This document shows positions 27,394-35,868 of a stretch of 64,000 nucleotides of DNA, piece by piece. The stretch is taken from assembly GCA_900100325.1 (NCBI GenBank), contig LT629697.1:2415423-2479422 (forward strand), written 5' to 3'. Positions within the stretch are counted from its first letter, which is position 1, and each line of letters opens with the position of its first letter. Below the pieces are notes generated by a model. That model did not search any database, was not told the DNA's origin, and worked only from the letters and a program-made list of their open reading frames with translations. This stretch comes from Frankineae bacterium MT45. GTDB lineage: Bacteria > Actinomycetota > Actinomycetes > Mycobacteriales > Jatrophihabitantaceae. A program made the position numbers and the translations under genes.

Positions 27394-28284
27394 CTAGACG
27401 AGCGCAGCGGGCACGTCCTCGGTGGCGTCAACTCTGGGCTGGCGGCGGACGCGCCGGCCTCCGCCCAGGCGGGCCGCCGCGCTCAGGCGTCGGGTGCCTC
27501 GCAGCAGCAGCACGCTCACCGCGAGGAGCCCGATCGCCGCGATGCCGTCCGACCAGTAGTGGTTGGCCGTCGCCGACACCACGTAGATCGTGATGATCGG
27601 GTGCGCGACGACGATCCAGCGCCACCGACTCGTGGTGACGGTCACCGCTACCAGGGCGACCAGCACCGACCAACCGACATGAAGCGAGGGCATGGCCGAG
27701 AGCTGGTCTGGGCTGATACCGCCGAAGGCGGAGTAGACGGACTGGCCGTAGGCCTCAGCCGTATCGACGTACCCGGCATTGGGCAGCAGACGTGGCGGGG
27801 CCACCGGCACCAGCTGAACGACGAAGCAGAGCACGGTGACGACGACGAGGAGTCTCCGCACCTCGGGATACCGGCTGCGGTGCCGGACGAAGACCCACAG
27901 CAGCAGCACGAAGAGTGCCGTGAAGTGCATCGTCGCGTAGTAGATATTCGCGCTCTGGGCCAGCAGGGGATGGTGCATGAGGGGTTGCTGGGCCAGATGC
28001 TCGCTCGGGAGATGCAGGCTGTGCTCGAAACGTTCGATCGCCTCACCCCGCCCGATCGCTCCCGAGGCGCCGAAGACGGGTGCCGTACCGGCAAACTGCC
28101 AGATCGCGTACAGCAGCGCGATGATGGCGATCTCGGTGACGAACGGTGTCGCGACGGCGGCGGCCCGCCGGGCCCGACCAGAGACCGCCTGACTTGCCAT
28201 CGCCCAGCGCCCCAAAGCCGCGAGCACGATCAACCCGACTCCCAGCCGGGCCGCCTGCTCCCAGGTCAGCGCGATGTTGTGCAC
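27394..28284 (-). CDS. PAP2/Aur1-type membrane phosphatase or inositol phosphotransferase
   Basis: 296-residue integral membrane protein with about six helices. The PAP2-type catalytic motifs are AMPSLHVGWSV (about residues 197-207) and HPIITIYVVSATANHYWSD, in the Aur1/Ipt1-like variant (MPSLHVGW plus NHYW-D) that in actinobacteria includes phospholipid/inositol phosphate transferases. The C-terminal 30 residues are basic and cytoplasmic. The GTG start has CATAGT six bases upstream, suggesting leaderless expression. It lies beside but runs divergently from the EamA exporter gene. Confidence 0.87.
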   Translation of the reverse strand: MHNIALTWEQAARLGVGLIVLAALGRWAMASQAVSGRARRAAAVATPFVTEIAIIALLYAIWQFAGTAPVFGASGAIGRGEAIERFEHSLHLPSEHLAQQPLMHHPLLAQSANIYYATMHFTALFVLLLWVFVRHRSRYPEVRRLLVVVTVLCFVVQLVPVAPPRLLPNAGYVDTAEAYGQSVYSAFGGISPDQLSAMPSLHVGWSVLVALVAVTVTTSRWRWIVVAHPIITIYVVSATANHYWSDGIAAIGLLAVSVLLLRGTRRLSAAARLGGGRRVRRQPRVDATEDVPAALV

Positions 28285-28398
28285 GTCGCAACTATGCCTG
28301 ATCCGGGTGAGCGCCGCCCGTCACGCCGTTTGCCGCCGCACTTGCGATGCTTTGCCGCGCCGCAGTGGGAATGCCGGCGCGGGAAAAGTCGTTAGCCG

Positions 28399-28421
28399 TT
28401 GTCGGAGGGTTTCACTAGCAT
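28399..28421 (+). promoter_or_regulatory. PafBC-type DNA-damage promoter upstream of the EamA gene
   Basis: TTGTCGGAG, 8 bases, TAGCAT. It differs from TTGTCRGTG-N8-TAnnnT at one base, with exact spacing. It lies 55 bp before the EamA ATG, the same distance class as in recA. Confidence 0.62.
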
Positions 28422-28475
28422 CTGAGTCGGCTCGGCTGCGCCGACGATTAAGGAATCTGTTGTGAGGTTGCACCT

Positions 28476-29381
28476 ATGACGCGACGTAGTTGGATGCTCT
28501 TCTCCGCGATGTGCGTCATCTGGGGTATTCCGTACTTGCTGATCCGGGTCGCCGTACGCGATGTGTCGCCGCCGGCGCTGGTCTTCGCCCGTACCTTCCT
28601 CGGCGCCCTGGTGCTGCTGCCGATCGCGCTCAAACGGGATGCGATTCGTCCGGTGCTGCCGCTCTGGCGCCCACTGCTGGCCTTCACAGCGATCGAGATC
28701 GCCATTCCCTGGCTGCTTCTTAATGATGCCGAGACCAAGCTCCCCAGCTCGCTGACCGGGCTTCTGATCGCCGCCGTGCCGATGGTCGGTGTCGTGATCG
28801 CTCGGTTCGGTCCGACCAAGGAGCGCGTGGACGCCACCCGGCTGGCCGGCCTGCTGCTCGGCGTGGTCGGGGTGGTCGCACTCCTCGGACTGGATCTGGG
28901 CAATGTGCAGGCCCGACCGATTCTGGAGGTCGGGCTGGTGGTGATCGGCTACGCCGTCGCGCCGGTCATTCTCAACCGCCATCTGAGCGGCGTGCCGGGA
29001 ATCGGCGTGGTCTTCACCTCGCTGGCGATCACAGCTGCGGCGTACCTGCCGGCCGCTGCGGTGATGCGCCCGCACCACCTACACGCCAATACGGTGGCCT
29101 CCATCGTCGCGCTGGCGCTCATCTGCACCGCACTGGCCTTCGTGCTCTTCTTCGAGTTGATCGCGGCCATCGGGCCGTCCCGCGCGGTGGTGATCACCTA
29201 CGTCAACCCGGCCGTGGCGGTACTGCTCGGGGTGCTGCTGCTCGACGAGTCCTTCACCGTCGGCATGGCGATCGGCTTCCCGCTCATCCTGGCCGGGTCC
29301 GTCCTCGCGGCCCGCACCAGGCGATCGCAGGACCCGGTGCCGATCGGGGTGCCAGAGCCGGTCGCGGCCACCGGCGCCTAG
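28476..29381 (+). CDS. EamA/DMT-family exporter
   Basis: 301-residue drug/metabolite transporter of the EamA (RhaT/YdcZ-like) type with ten predicted membrane helices in two five-helix repeats. WGIPYLLIRVAVRDVSPPALVFAR is the typical first-helix signature, and the second repeat contains SRAVVITYVNPAVAVLLGVLLLDE. Substrates in this family include amino acids, nucleosides and drugs; none can be assigned. GAGG lies about 9 bases upstream of the ATG. A PafBC-type promoter at 28399 suggests induction by DNA damage, which would be unusual for this family. Confidence 0.92.
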   Translation: MTRRSWMLFSAMCVIWGIPYLLIRVAVRDVSPPALVFARTFLGALVLLPIALKRDAIRPVLPLWRPLLAFTAIEIAIPWLLLNDAETKLPSSLTGLLIAAVPMVGVVIARFGPTKERVDATRLAGLLLGVVGVVALLGLDLGNVQARPILEVGLVVIGYAVAPVILNRHLSGVPGIGVVFTSLAITAAAYLPAAAVMRPHHLHANTVASIVALALICTALAFVLFFELIAAIGPSRAVVITYVNPAVAVLLGVLLLDESFTVGMAIGFPLILAGSVLAARTRRSQDPVPIGVPEPVAATGA

Positions 29382-29438
29382 GCGTTTGATCCGACCTGCG
29401 ACAGAATCACCGCGCGGCTGACGCAGGCTGCCCGCCAG

Positions 29439-30086
29439 TTAGTCGATGCGTACTGTTCCGTGCGCCGTAGCGAACTCGGCGGCGATGATCCCGTTGTCGT
29501 CCTCACTCACCGGCAACCACGTCACGTCGATGTCGGCGAGAATCGCGTCACTGGAGCTGCCGAGGTACTGGTCGATCGTGGACTGGTCCCCGGAGATTTC
29601 CAGACGAGTGAGGCTTATCGCCGATCCATGACTTGACGGGTGCTCGCTGAACGGCGAGAGCCACTGCACGAAGAACGGGATGTGCGGGTTGGCCGCGGTG
29701 TCGTTGACGCCCAGTTGCTTCCACCGCAGGTCGTAGCCGTCGGGGCGTACCCGGTGGCCATCCGCGGCTGGTCGCGCCAGGTGCAGTTCGATGTCGCTGA
29801 TGTCATCGACCCGCACAACCCAGCCCAGCCACCCGCCGCCGGAGAGCGTCCGGTTGCGAACCGCGCGACCGAACGGCGCGGAGTCCGCGGCCGGGTGGTC
29901 GAGCGCGGCGACGACCTCGAGGTACCGGCCGTCGGCCAGGGGCAGCACGTAGTTGCGAGTTCCGAGCCGGGGGTGGATCCCGCCGTCGCTGAAGCCGGCG
30001 CCGAGGCGCGAGCCCAGCCGTTGCACGCACGCCCCCAGCCCCTCCGGACCGGCGACGTAACAGAGGTGATCGAGTTGCATGGGCAC
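29439..30086 (-). CDS. VOC-family glyoxalase-like protein
   Basis: 215-residue protein with the glyoxalase-like fold of the vicinal oxygen chelate superfamily. MQLDHLCYVAG gives the first metal-ligand His, NYVLPLADGRYLEVVAALDHP the second strand with Glu, and WLGWVVRVDDISDIELHLA starts the second half. No particular reaction can be assigned; close types are annotated only as glyoxalase-like. The start GTG at 30086 and ATG at 30080 are two codons apart. TAGGTT 9 bases before the GTG may be its -10. It ends convergently with the EamA gene. Confidence 0.82.
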   Translation of the reverse strand: MPMQLDHLCYVAGPEGLGACVQRLGSRLGAGFSDGGIHPRLGTRNYVLPLADGRYLEVVAALDHPAADSAPFGRAVRNRTLSGGGWLGWVVRVDDISDIELHLARPAADGHRVRPDGYDLRWKQLGVNDTAANPHIPFFVQWLSPFSEHPSSHGSAISLTRLEISGDQSTIDQYLGSSSDAILADIDVTWLPVSEDDNGIIAAEFATAHGTVRID

Positions 30087-30163
30087 ATCTTCGCGAACCT
30101 ATCCAGCGCGCCCGTCACTGGGGTCGCGCGACGGGGTCGGCCGGGCTCGTGTAGAGCGCTGAA

Positions 30164-30958
30164 TCAGCTGCCCGCGGGGCTGGTTCGTAGCAGCAACAGC
30201 GTCGCGGCGCCGTCCGTGCGATGAATCTCGCCGGAGGCTCCGGTGACCTCACGCCACACGTCGAGGGCGTCCTCGGCGCTGCGGATCTCCCCGCCGTCAG
30301 CCTCCCGCTCCAGCAGTGCCCGGGCCAGCACACCTTTGCTGAACTTGCTGTTGTAGCTGACGACTCCGTAGCCCCGGCTCGTCGGTGACTCGATGCGGAC
30401 CGAGACACTCCGCCCGGCGAGCGACGGCAGCCGCCACATGGCGGAGTAGTCGGTGGAGCGCAGATCGATGACCGCTCCTCGCCTGGTCAACTGCGGAAGC
30501 ACTTCGTCGAGGACGGGGCGCCAGAACGTGCCAGCGACGCCGATTCCAGGCAGCACCGCCTTGGCGGGGACCCGATAGTTCGGGATCGCCTCGCCACCCT
30601 TGAGCACGCCGAAGAGTCCGGAGAAGATCATCACGCTCCGAAGTGCCAGCTTCGTTGTCGCCGCGGAGAGCAGATCGACGTTCAGTCCGTCGTAGACGAC
30701 ACCGTCGTAGCGCCTCAGCGCCGGCATGGTGGCGGCCTGTCGCAGTGCCCCGTTCATCTGCACCACCTCGTCGACGACCGACTCCGGCAGCATCAGCTTC
30801 GCCGCCGCGTCGGCCCGCTCGCCAGCGGCCAACTGCGTCACCGCATCGATCGTCCGGGCGCGGTACTCGGCCAGGCCGGTGGCGTCAGGTCGAGCAGCTA
30901 ACGGTCGTCCGCGCCCGCCGGGGCGCTTCTTCTCGCTCGGGGGCAGCAGGATGAGCAC
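30164..30958 (-). CDS. yaaA: Peroxide stress protein YaaA
   Basis: 264-residue YaaA (DUF328) protein, a DNA-binding protein that limits free iron and oxidative damage in E. coli. The signature start LILLPPSEKKRPGG is complete, followed by YDGVVYDGLNVDLLS and MIFSGLFGVLKGGEAIPNYRVPAK, then SYNSKFSKGVLARALLE near the C-terminus. The GTG start has TAGTCT six bases upstream, so it is probably expressed leaderless and independently of the export cassette that precedes it on the same strand. Confidence 0.93.
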   Translation of the reverse strand: MLILLPPSEKKRPGGRGRPLAARPDATGLAEYRARTIDAVTQLAAGERADAAAKLMLPESVVDEVVQMNGALRQAATMPALRRYDGVVYDGLNVDLLSAATTKLALRSVMIFSGLFGVLKGGEAIPNYRVPAKAVLPGIGVAGTFWRPVLDEVLPQLTRRGAVIDLRSTDYSAMWRLPSLAGRSVSVRIESPTSRGYGVVSYNSKFSKGVLARALLEREADGGEIRSAEDALDVWREVTGASGEIHRTDGAATLLLLRTSPAGS

Positions 30959-30964
30959 TCGAGC

Positions 30965-30970
30965 AGACTA
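30965..30970 (-). promoter_or_regulatory. -10 element of leaderless yaaA
   Basis: Minus-strand TAGTCT, 6 bases, then the yaaA GTG at 30958. Confidence 0.6.
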
Positions 30971-30981
30971 GCCAAGCAGGC

Positions 30982-31461
30982 TTAGCTGCTCGGTGCTGCG
31001 GTGGTCGGCGCGGCCGAGCCGCCCGGAGCACCCGGCGCGCGGGTCGGGACGGTGAGCCCACAGGCCTTCAGTGCGGCTTCGATCTTGGTGAACTGCTGCC
31101 CGAAGGCGCCACCGAAGCCGCCGCTGGGACGGGCACCGCTCGGGAACGCGCCGGAGGGGCGCTCACCTGAGGGGAAGGCGCCGGAGCGGCGGGCCCCCGA
31201 CGGGCGCGCCCCGGACGGGAAGGCGCCGAAGGACGGCACCGCGATACCGGCGGCGCTCAGGCACGTCTTCGCCGCATCCGTCGAGAGGAACTCGCGTAGC
31301 GCGCTGTCTCCGCGACCGCGATTGTCGGCAGCCGGGGAGCCGGAGGCGGTGGCCGACGAGGTCGAGGACGTCGCCTTGGCCGAACTCGAGCAGGCAGCGA
31401 GCCCAACCACTCCGAGCGCAATAACTCCGAGGACTGTCAAAGAACGAATGAAGGTGGACAT
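30982..31461 (-). CDS. Lipoprotein with PSG repeats
   Basis: 159-residue secreted lipoprotein. The signal peptide STFIRSLTVLGVIALGVVGLAAC ends in the lipobox LAAC, so the Cys at residue 24 or so would be lipid-modified and the protein held on the outer face of the membrane. A short conserved segment (LREFLSTDAAKTCLSAAGI) and a final one (FTKIEAALKACGLTVP) flank a low-complexity stretch built on FPSGARPSG-like repeats. Each flank carries one Cys, suggesting a disulfide. I do not recognise the family. The ATG at 31461 has AAAGG nearby; the frame is open further upstream to 31497. It is the last gene of the MacAB-like cassette. Confidence 0.72.
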   Translation of the reverse strand: MSTFIRSLTVLGVIALGVVGLAACSSSAKATSSTSSATASGSPAADNRGRGDSALREFLSTDAAKTCLSAAGIAVPSFGAFPSGARPSGARRSGAFPSGERPSGAFPSGARPSGGFGGAFGQQFTKIEAALKACGLTVPTRAPGAPGGSAAPTTAAPSS

Positions 31462-31493
31462 GTGTTGCCTTTCAAAGCTGATTGTTGATGGAG

Positions 31494-32159
31494 TCACTTC
31501 GCGGTGACCGAGGTGGCCGCGACCGAGCCGTCGGTGCCGGTGCTGCCGGCGACGGTCACGATCTGGCCCGCTTTCAAGTCGGCCGGGGTGGCGGACTTGA
31601 GGACGCGGGTGTCGCTGCTGAGATGGACCGTCACTTCCTTGCCGGCCAGGTTCTTCACGACCGCCGTGTCGCCGGTGATGCTGACGATCGTTCCGATTAC
31701 GGCCGGGGTGTCGCTGGTGCCGGAGTCCGTTCCACCCGTTGTTGCACCACCGGCACCTGTGCCGGTACCACCGCCGGCGCCAGTGCCTCCCGTCCCTCCG
31801 AAGAGGCCACCCGCAGCGCCTTCCCGCAGGGCCCCGAAACGCGCGGCGTTCCCGCCGGCGGCGGTGCGGGTGGTCGAGGATCCGCTGTGCTTCTGGGTGA
31901 TGACGCCGCCGAGGAAACCGACGCCCGCGATGAGCAGGGCGATGAGCGCGATGCTCAGAGCGCCCAGGCGCTCCTTCGCTCGTGGGGCGAAGTCTTCATC
32001 GATGTCGTCGTCGATGCTGCTGTCGAAGGTGTCGTCGACGGCGGAAGCCGGGTCGGCCGCGACCGGGTTGAAGGTCGCGGTCGGTGCCTCGTCGCGCCCG
32101 TCGTCGACGATCTCGTCGGCTGTCCTGGTTTCGCCGTCGGGGGAGTTGAAGAATGTCAT
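31494..32159 (-). CDS. Membrane-anchored DUF5666-like protein
   Basis: 221-residue protein. Residues 1-65 are acidic and cytoplasmic, one membrane helix follows (about 68-90, LGALSIALIALLIAGVGFLGGVI), then a Gly/Thr-rich linker (about 98-145). The C-terminal domain GTIVSITGDTAVVKNLAGKEVTVHLSSDTRV with DLKAGQIVTVAGS resembles DUF5666, a small beta-barrel found in secreted actinobacterial proteins. The ATG at 32159 has AAGGA upstream, and the gene begins 8 bp after the permease stop, so it belongs to the export operon. An accessory or sensing role is possible; no activity can be named. Confidence 0.75.
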   Translation of the reverse strand: MTFFNSPDGETRTADEIVDDGRDEAPTATFNPVAADPASAVDDTFDSSIDDDIDEDFAPRAKERLGALSIALIALLIAGVGFLGGVITQKHSGSSTTRTAAGGNAARFGALREGAAGGLFGGTGGTGAGGGTGTGAGGATTGGTDSGTSDTPAVIGTIVSITGDTAVVKNLAGKEVTVHLSSDTRVLKSATPADLKAGQIVTVAGSTGTDGSVAATSVTAK

Positions 32160-32167
32160 GGAGATCC

Positions 32168-33514
32168 TTATTCGTAACGCAGTGCGTCGATTGGTTTGAG
32201 GGACGCGGCGCGGTTGGCGGGATAGATTCCGAAGAAGAGCCCGACCGCGACTGCGACCCCGAACGCGAGGAATACCGACCAACTCGCGACCACCGGCTGG
32301 ACGCCGACGATCGTGAAGCGGCTGCCGATGAGCCCGATCGCCACACCGACCAGCCCACCGATCACCGATAGCAGCACCGCCTCAGCCAGGAACTGAACGA
32401 CGATGTCGGCCTTTCCGGCCCCGATCGCCTTACGGACGCCGATCTCGCGGGTCCGTTCGGTGACCGTCACCAGCATGATGTTCATGACGCCGATCCCGCC
32501 GACGAGCAGGCTGATCGCAGCCACCGCGCCGAGCAGGACGGTCAGGGTCTGAGTCGTGCTGGTGGCGGTCGAGATGATCGAGGCGGCGCTGGAGACGCTG
32601 TAATCGCGGGTGCTGGACGTCACCACGTGGCGGGTATCGAGCACGGATTCGATCTGCGCCTCGGCGTTGTCCACGGCTGAGGCGCTCTTGGCCTGAACCA
32701 GGATGGCGGTCAGGCTCTGATCGACGCCGGTCAGTTTGTCCTGGACTGTGGTCAGTGGCGCGACGGCCAGGTCGTCGGCGTTGGAGCCGCTGGTCGTCCC
32801 CTTCGCGGCGAGCACACCGACGACGGTCCAGTTCCCGCCGTTGAGCTGAATGGTCTTCCCGACGGCCTCGGCTCCGGTGCCGCCGACCAGGTCCTGTGCC
32901 ACGGTCGTGCCGAGCACCACTACGTTGCTGTGCGCGAGGTAGTCGTTGTCACCGAAGTACGTTCCGGCCAGCAGATCGTCATTGCTGATCGTGAAATACG
33001 AGGGTGTGCTGCCCAGGAACGACGAGATGGTGTGGGTGACGCCGGTGTATCCGCCGACGACCGAACTCGCGCTCGCCTCGGGAGCGACCAGCTTCACGTC
33101 CGGCAGCTGGGATGTGTCGGTGAGCGCCTTAGCGTCGTCGAGCGTGAGGTCGGTGGTGCGGGTCTTGGTGGCGGATCCTGACGTGCTGGCTGCTCCGCCG
33201 CCGCCACCCCCGCCGCCGCCGCCGCCAAAGGCTCCGCCGAAGCCGCCACCGCCGGCGAACGCCCGGGCTCCCGCACCGGCCCCGCCGCCGCTTCCGGCGC
33301 GGCCGTTGCCGTTGGCTTGTCGACTGACGGTGATGGTCGCGCTTCCGAGTCGGGCGATCCGATTCTTCACCGCTGCGCTGGACCCGGTGCCGACGGCGAG
33401 CAGGATGATCACCGCCGACACGCCGATGAGAATCCCCAGTGTTGTCAAGGCTGAACGCATCTTGTTCGCGGCGATGCCGACCGTCGCGAAACGTAGCGCG
33501 ACCGGAAGGTTCAT
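32168..33514 (-). CDS. MacB-like ABC transporter permease
   Basis: 448-residue FtsX/MacB-type permease. Helix 1 lies in RSALTTLGILIGVSAVIILLAVG, followed by a large extracytoplasmic MacB-PCD-like domain (about residues 48-310) and three C-terminal helices, including AISLLVGGIGVMNIMLVTVTERTREIGVRKAIGA, the diagnostic coupling segment. The extracytoplasmic domain carries an unusual Gly-rich tract at about residues 70-110, encoded by a GCC/CCG microsatellite near 33190-33300. Its ATG overlaps the ATPase stop by 4 bases. It should use the ATPase at 33511 and the adaptor at 34314 to export a peptide, lipid or drug. Confidence 0.93.
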   Translation of the reverse strand: MNLPVALRFATVGIAANKMRSALTTLGILIGVSAVIILLAVGTGSSAAVKNRIARLGSATITVSRQANGNGRAGSGGGAGAGARAFAGGGGFGGAFGGGGGGGGGGGAASTSGSATKTRTTDLTLDDAKALTDTSQLPDVKLVAPEASASSVVGGYTGVTHTISSFLGSTPSYFTISNDDLLAGTYFGDNDYLAHSNVVVLGTTVAQDLVGGTGAEAVGKTIQLNGGNWTVVGVLAAKGTTSGSNADDLAVAPLTTVQDKLTGVDQSLTAILVQAKSASAVDNAEAQIESVLDTRHVVTSSTRDYSVSSAASIISTATSTTQTLTVLLGAVAAISLLVGGIGVMNIMLVTVTERTREIGVRKAIGAGKADIVVQFLAEAVLLSVIGGLVGVAIGLIGSRFTIVGVQPVVASWSVFLAFGVAVAVGLFFGIYPANRAASLKPIDALRYE

Positions 33515-34317
33515 GCGCTCACTCCCAGTCCGACGCGTGGCGGTGCAGCGGTGACCGCGGCCTGCCGCAGGTCGTCGATGACCTCGCCGTCCCGCATGCG
33601 CACGATCCGCTTGGCGTGGTGGGCAACCTCGTCCTCGTGCGTGATGATGACGAGCGTCCGGCCCTGCAGGTTCAGATCGTCGAAGAGCGCCAGCACGTCG
33701 GCCGAGGCGTGTGAGTCCAAGGCACCCGTCGGCTCGTCGGCCAGTAGCAGTACCGGCTGGGTGACGATTGCCCGAGCGATCGCGACTCGCTGCTGCTGCC
33801 CACCGGAGAGTTCGGTGGGCAGGTGATCGACGCGTTCGCTGAGGCCGACCTGATCAAGCGCCTCGAGTGCGCGACGCTTCCGTTCCGCACCCTTCACCCC
33901 GGCGTAGGAGAGCGGGAGGGCCACGTTGTCCACGGCCCGCGTACGAGGAATCAGGTTGAAACTCTGGAAGATGAAGCCGATCTTGCGGTTGCGGATGATC
34001 GCGAGTTGGTGCTCGTCCAGGGTGCGTACGTCGACTCCGTCGAGCAGGTATCGACCCCGGCTGGTGTCATCCAGGCAGCCGATGATGTTCATCAGGGTCG
34101 ACTTGCCTGAACCGGAGGCACCCATGATGGCCACATAATCGCCGCGCTCGACCGACAGACTCACCGAGCGCACCGCGTGCACCGCGGTGTCTCCGCTGCC
34201 GTAGGTCTTCCCGACCCGATCGAGCTGGATGACCGGGCGGTTCGTGCGGCGCGGCGCGGCGGCCCCGGCGGCTTCTGCGTGGTTCGTGCGGTGCGACGCT
34301 CTGCGTCCAGTGCTCAT
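33511..34317 (-). CDS. MacB-like ABC transporter ATP-binding protein
   Basis: 268-residue ATPase of the LolD/MacB group. An N-terminal basic tail of about 30 residues is followed by VGKTYGSGDTAVHAVRSVSL, Walker A GASGSGKST, the Q-loop RKIGFIFQSFNL, signature LSGGQQQRVAIARAI, Walker B VLLLADEPTGALD and the H-loop IITHE. It overlaps both neighbours by 4 bases (adaptor upstream, permease downstream), which indicates tight translational coupling in one export operon. Confidence 0.95.
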   Translation of the reverse strand: MSTGRRASHRTNHAEAAGAAAPRRTNRPVIQLDRVGKTYGSGDTAVHAVRSVSLSVERGDYVAIMGASGSGKSTLMNIIGCLDDTSRGRYLLDGVDVRTLDEHQLAIIRNRKIGFIFQSFNLIPRTRAVDNVALPLSYAGVKGAERKRRALEALDQVGLSERVDHLPTELSGGQQQRVAIARAIVTQPVLLLADEPTGALDSHASADVLALFDDLNLQGRTLVIITHEDEVAHHAKRIVRMRDGEVIDDLRQAAVTAAPPRVGLGVSA

Positions 34318-35762
34318 CGACCGCCGCCGCCGAACCCGGTCAGACCACCGACGCCGGGGATTCCTCCGGTAGTGAGGGAGGTCGAGGTGGTGGCCGGTAG
34401 GACCAGCACGTCGCCGGCGTTGACGCCGCTGGTGATCTCCGTCTGAGTGTTTCCGACCAGACCGGTGGTGACGACCACCGTCTTAGTCGTCGTGCCGCTC
34501 TTCACCGTGACGCTCTTCACCGGTCCCAGCGTCGTGATCGCGGTCGTGCTCACGGCAACGACGTCGTCCTTGCTGGCGGTGGTGATGGTGGCGCTACCGG
34601 TCTGGCCGAGACGCAGATTGGCCGGCGGTGCCGTGATCGAGATCGTGACCCCATACTCGACGACGTTGCTGGAGACCGTGCTCGTCGGGTCGACCTCGGT
34701 GACTGTTCCGTTGAGCGTGGTGCCCGAGGTAGCGGAGGCTCCGGCCGTCGCCGTGATGGGCGCCAGCGCTGAGAAGGAGATGGAGGCGGCATCGCCCACC
34801 TTCACCGAAGCGATATCAGCCTCGGACACGTAGGACTTGATCTGGAGCTGGGACATGTCGGCCAGCGTGATGAAGCCGCTGCTCGACGTGGAGCTGGAAC
34901 TGGTGCTGCTCCCGGTCGACGACGTGGTGGAGGAGCCGGAGGAACCAGATCCTGATGAACCTGAGGAGGAACTGCCCGACGAACTCGAGGATCCTGACGA
35001 TGTCGAGCTCGGAGTCTCGCCCAGAGTGGAGTTGATCGCGATCACCGTTCCGGATGACGGAGACGTCAGCGTGCAGTTCGCCAGGTTCTGCTCGGCGGTG
35101 GTGAGGTTCGTCTTCGCGGTGCTGAGTGATGTGGCGCTCTGGCTGGTTGAGGCCCGCGCCTGATCGAGCGAGAGTTGGGCGGAGCTGATCTGCTGCTGAT
35201 CCTTGAGCTCGGTCGAGCTGAGGGACTGCTCGGCCTGCGTGACGCTCTGCTGATCTTTGCTGACGTTGGCGGCCTGCGCCTTCGCAGCCGTATCGGCGGC
35301 GAGCGTGCTCTTCGCGGTGTTGATGTTGTCCTGAGCCTGGCTGATGTCCAGGTTCCGGCTGCTTTCGGCGTTGGAGAGTGAGAGTTCCGCGGCGCTGATC
35401 GAGTTGTCGACGCTGGCCTGGGCGGCCGTGACGTTGTTCTGCGCCGTTGTGACGGCGGTTTGGGCGTCAGTCGGGTCGACCGTTGCCAACTCCTGACCGG
35501 CTTTGACGGCCTGGCCGAGCTTGGCCGAGATTGAGGTGAGCTTCCCGCTGCAGCCGGAGAAGGAGACGCCGGTGGTCACCGCGCTGGTGACGTTGCCGCT
35601 GGCGGCCACCGACGCGATGAGGTTGGTCTTTGTTGCCGTGGTGGTGCGCTCCGTCGACGCGCTGGCCGCCTTGGTGGTGCCGAGCGTGAAGTAGCTGATC
35701 GCACCGACAGTGACAACGGCGATCACCAACGCCCCGTTGATGATCGCAGTTCGCTTGCGCAT
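34314..35762 (-). CDS. HlyD/MacA-type periplasmic adaptor protein
   Basis: 482-residue membrane-fusion protein. A signal-anchor helix (about residues 7-27, AIINGALVIAVVTVGAISYF) is followed by a first barrel-sandwich half, a long Gln/Ala/Ser-rich alpha-helical hairpin (about 85-225) and the second lipoyl half. A Ser/Gly/Thr-only insert of about 45 residues interrupts the second half (about 250-295), before the beta-barrel (ITLADMSQLQIKSYVSEADIASVKVG). The frame is open to 36251, but GGAGAGG before the ATG at 35762 and the signal anchor fix the start. In a monoderm such adaptors pair with MacB-type transporters at the cell surface. First gene of the cassette. Confidence 0.92.
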   Translation of the reverse strand: MRKRTAIINGALVIAVVTVGAISYFTLGTTKAASASTERTTTATKTNLIASVAASGNVTSAVTTGVSFSGCSGKLTSISAKLGQAVKAGQELATVDPTDAQTAVTTAQNNVTAAQASVDNSISAAELSLSNAESSRNLDISQAQDNINTAKSTLAADTAAKAQAANVSKDQQSVTQAEQSLSSTELKDQQQISSAQLSLDQARASTSQSATSLSTAKTNLTTAEQNLANCTLTSPSSGTVIAINSTLGETPSSTSSGSSSSSGSSSSGSSGSGSSGSSTTSSTGSSTSSSSTSSSGFITLADMSQLQIKSYVSEADIASVKVGDAASISFSALAPITATAGASATSGTTLNGTVTEVDPTSTVSSNVVEYGVTISITAPPANLRLGQTGSATITTASKDDVVAVSTTAITTLGPVKSVTVKSGTTTKTVVVTTGLVGNTQTEITSGVNAGDVLVLPATTSTSLTTGGIPGVGGLTGFGGGGR

Positions 35763-35868
35763 ACGTAGTGCCTCTCCGCAGTTGTCCCGAGCAGGAGAAG
35801 ACTCTCCGCTTAAGATTTGCGCAGGAGGAGCGTCAGCTATGTGTTTCGTATGCGTAGCCAGTAACCGG

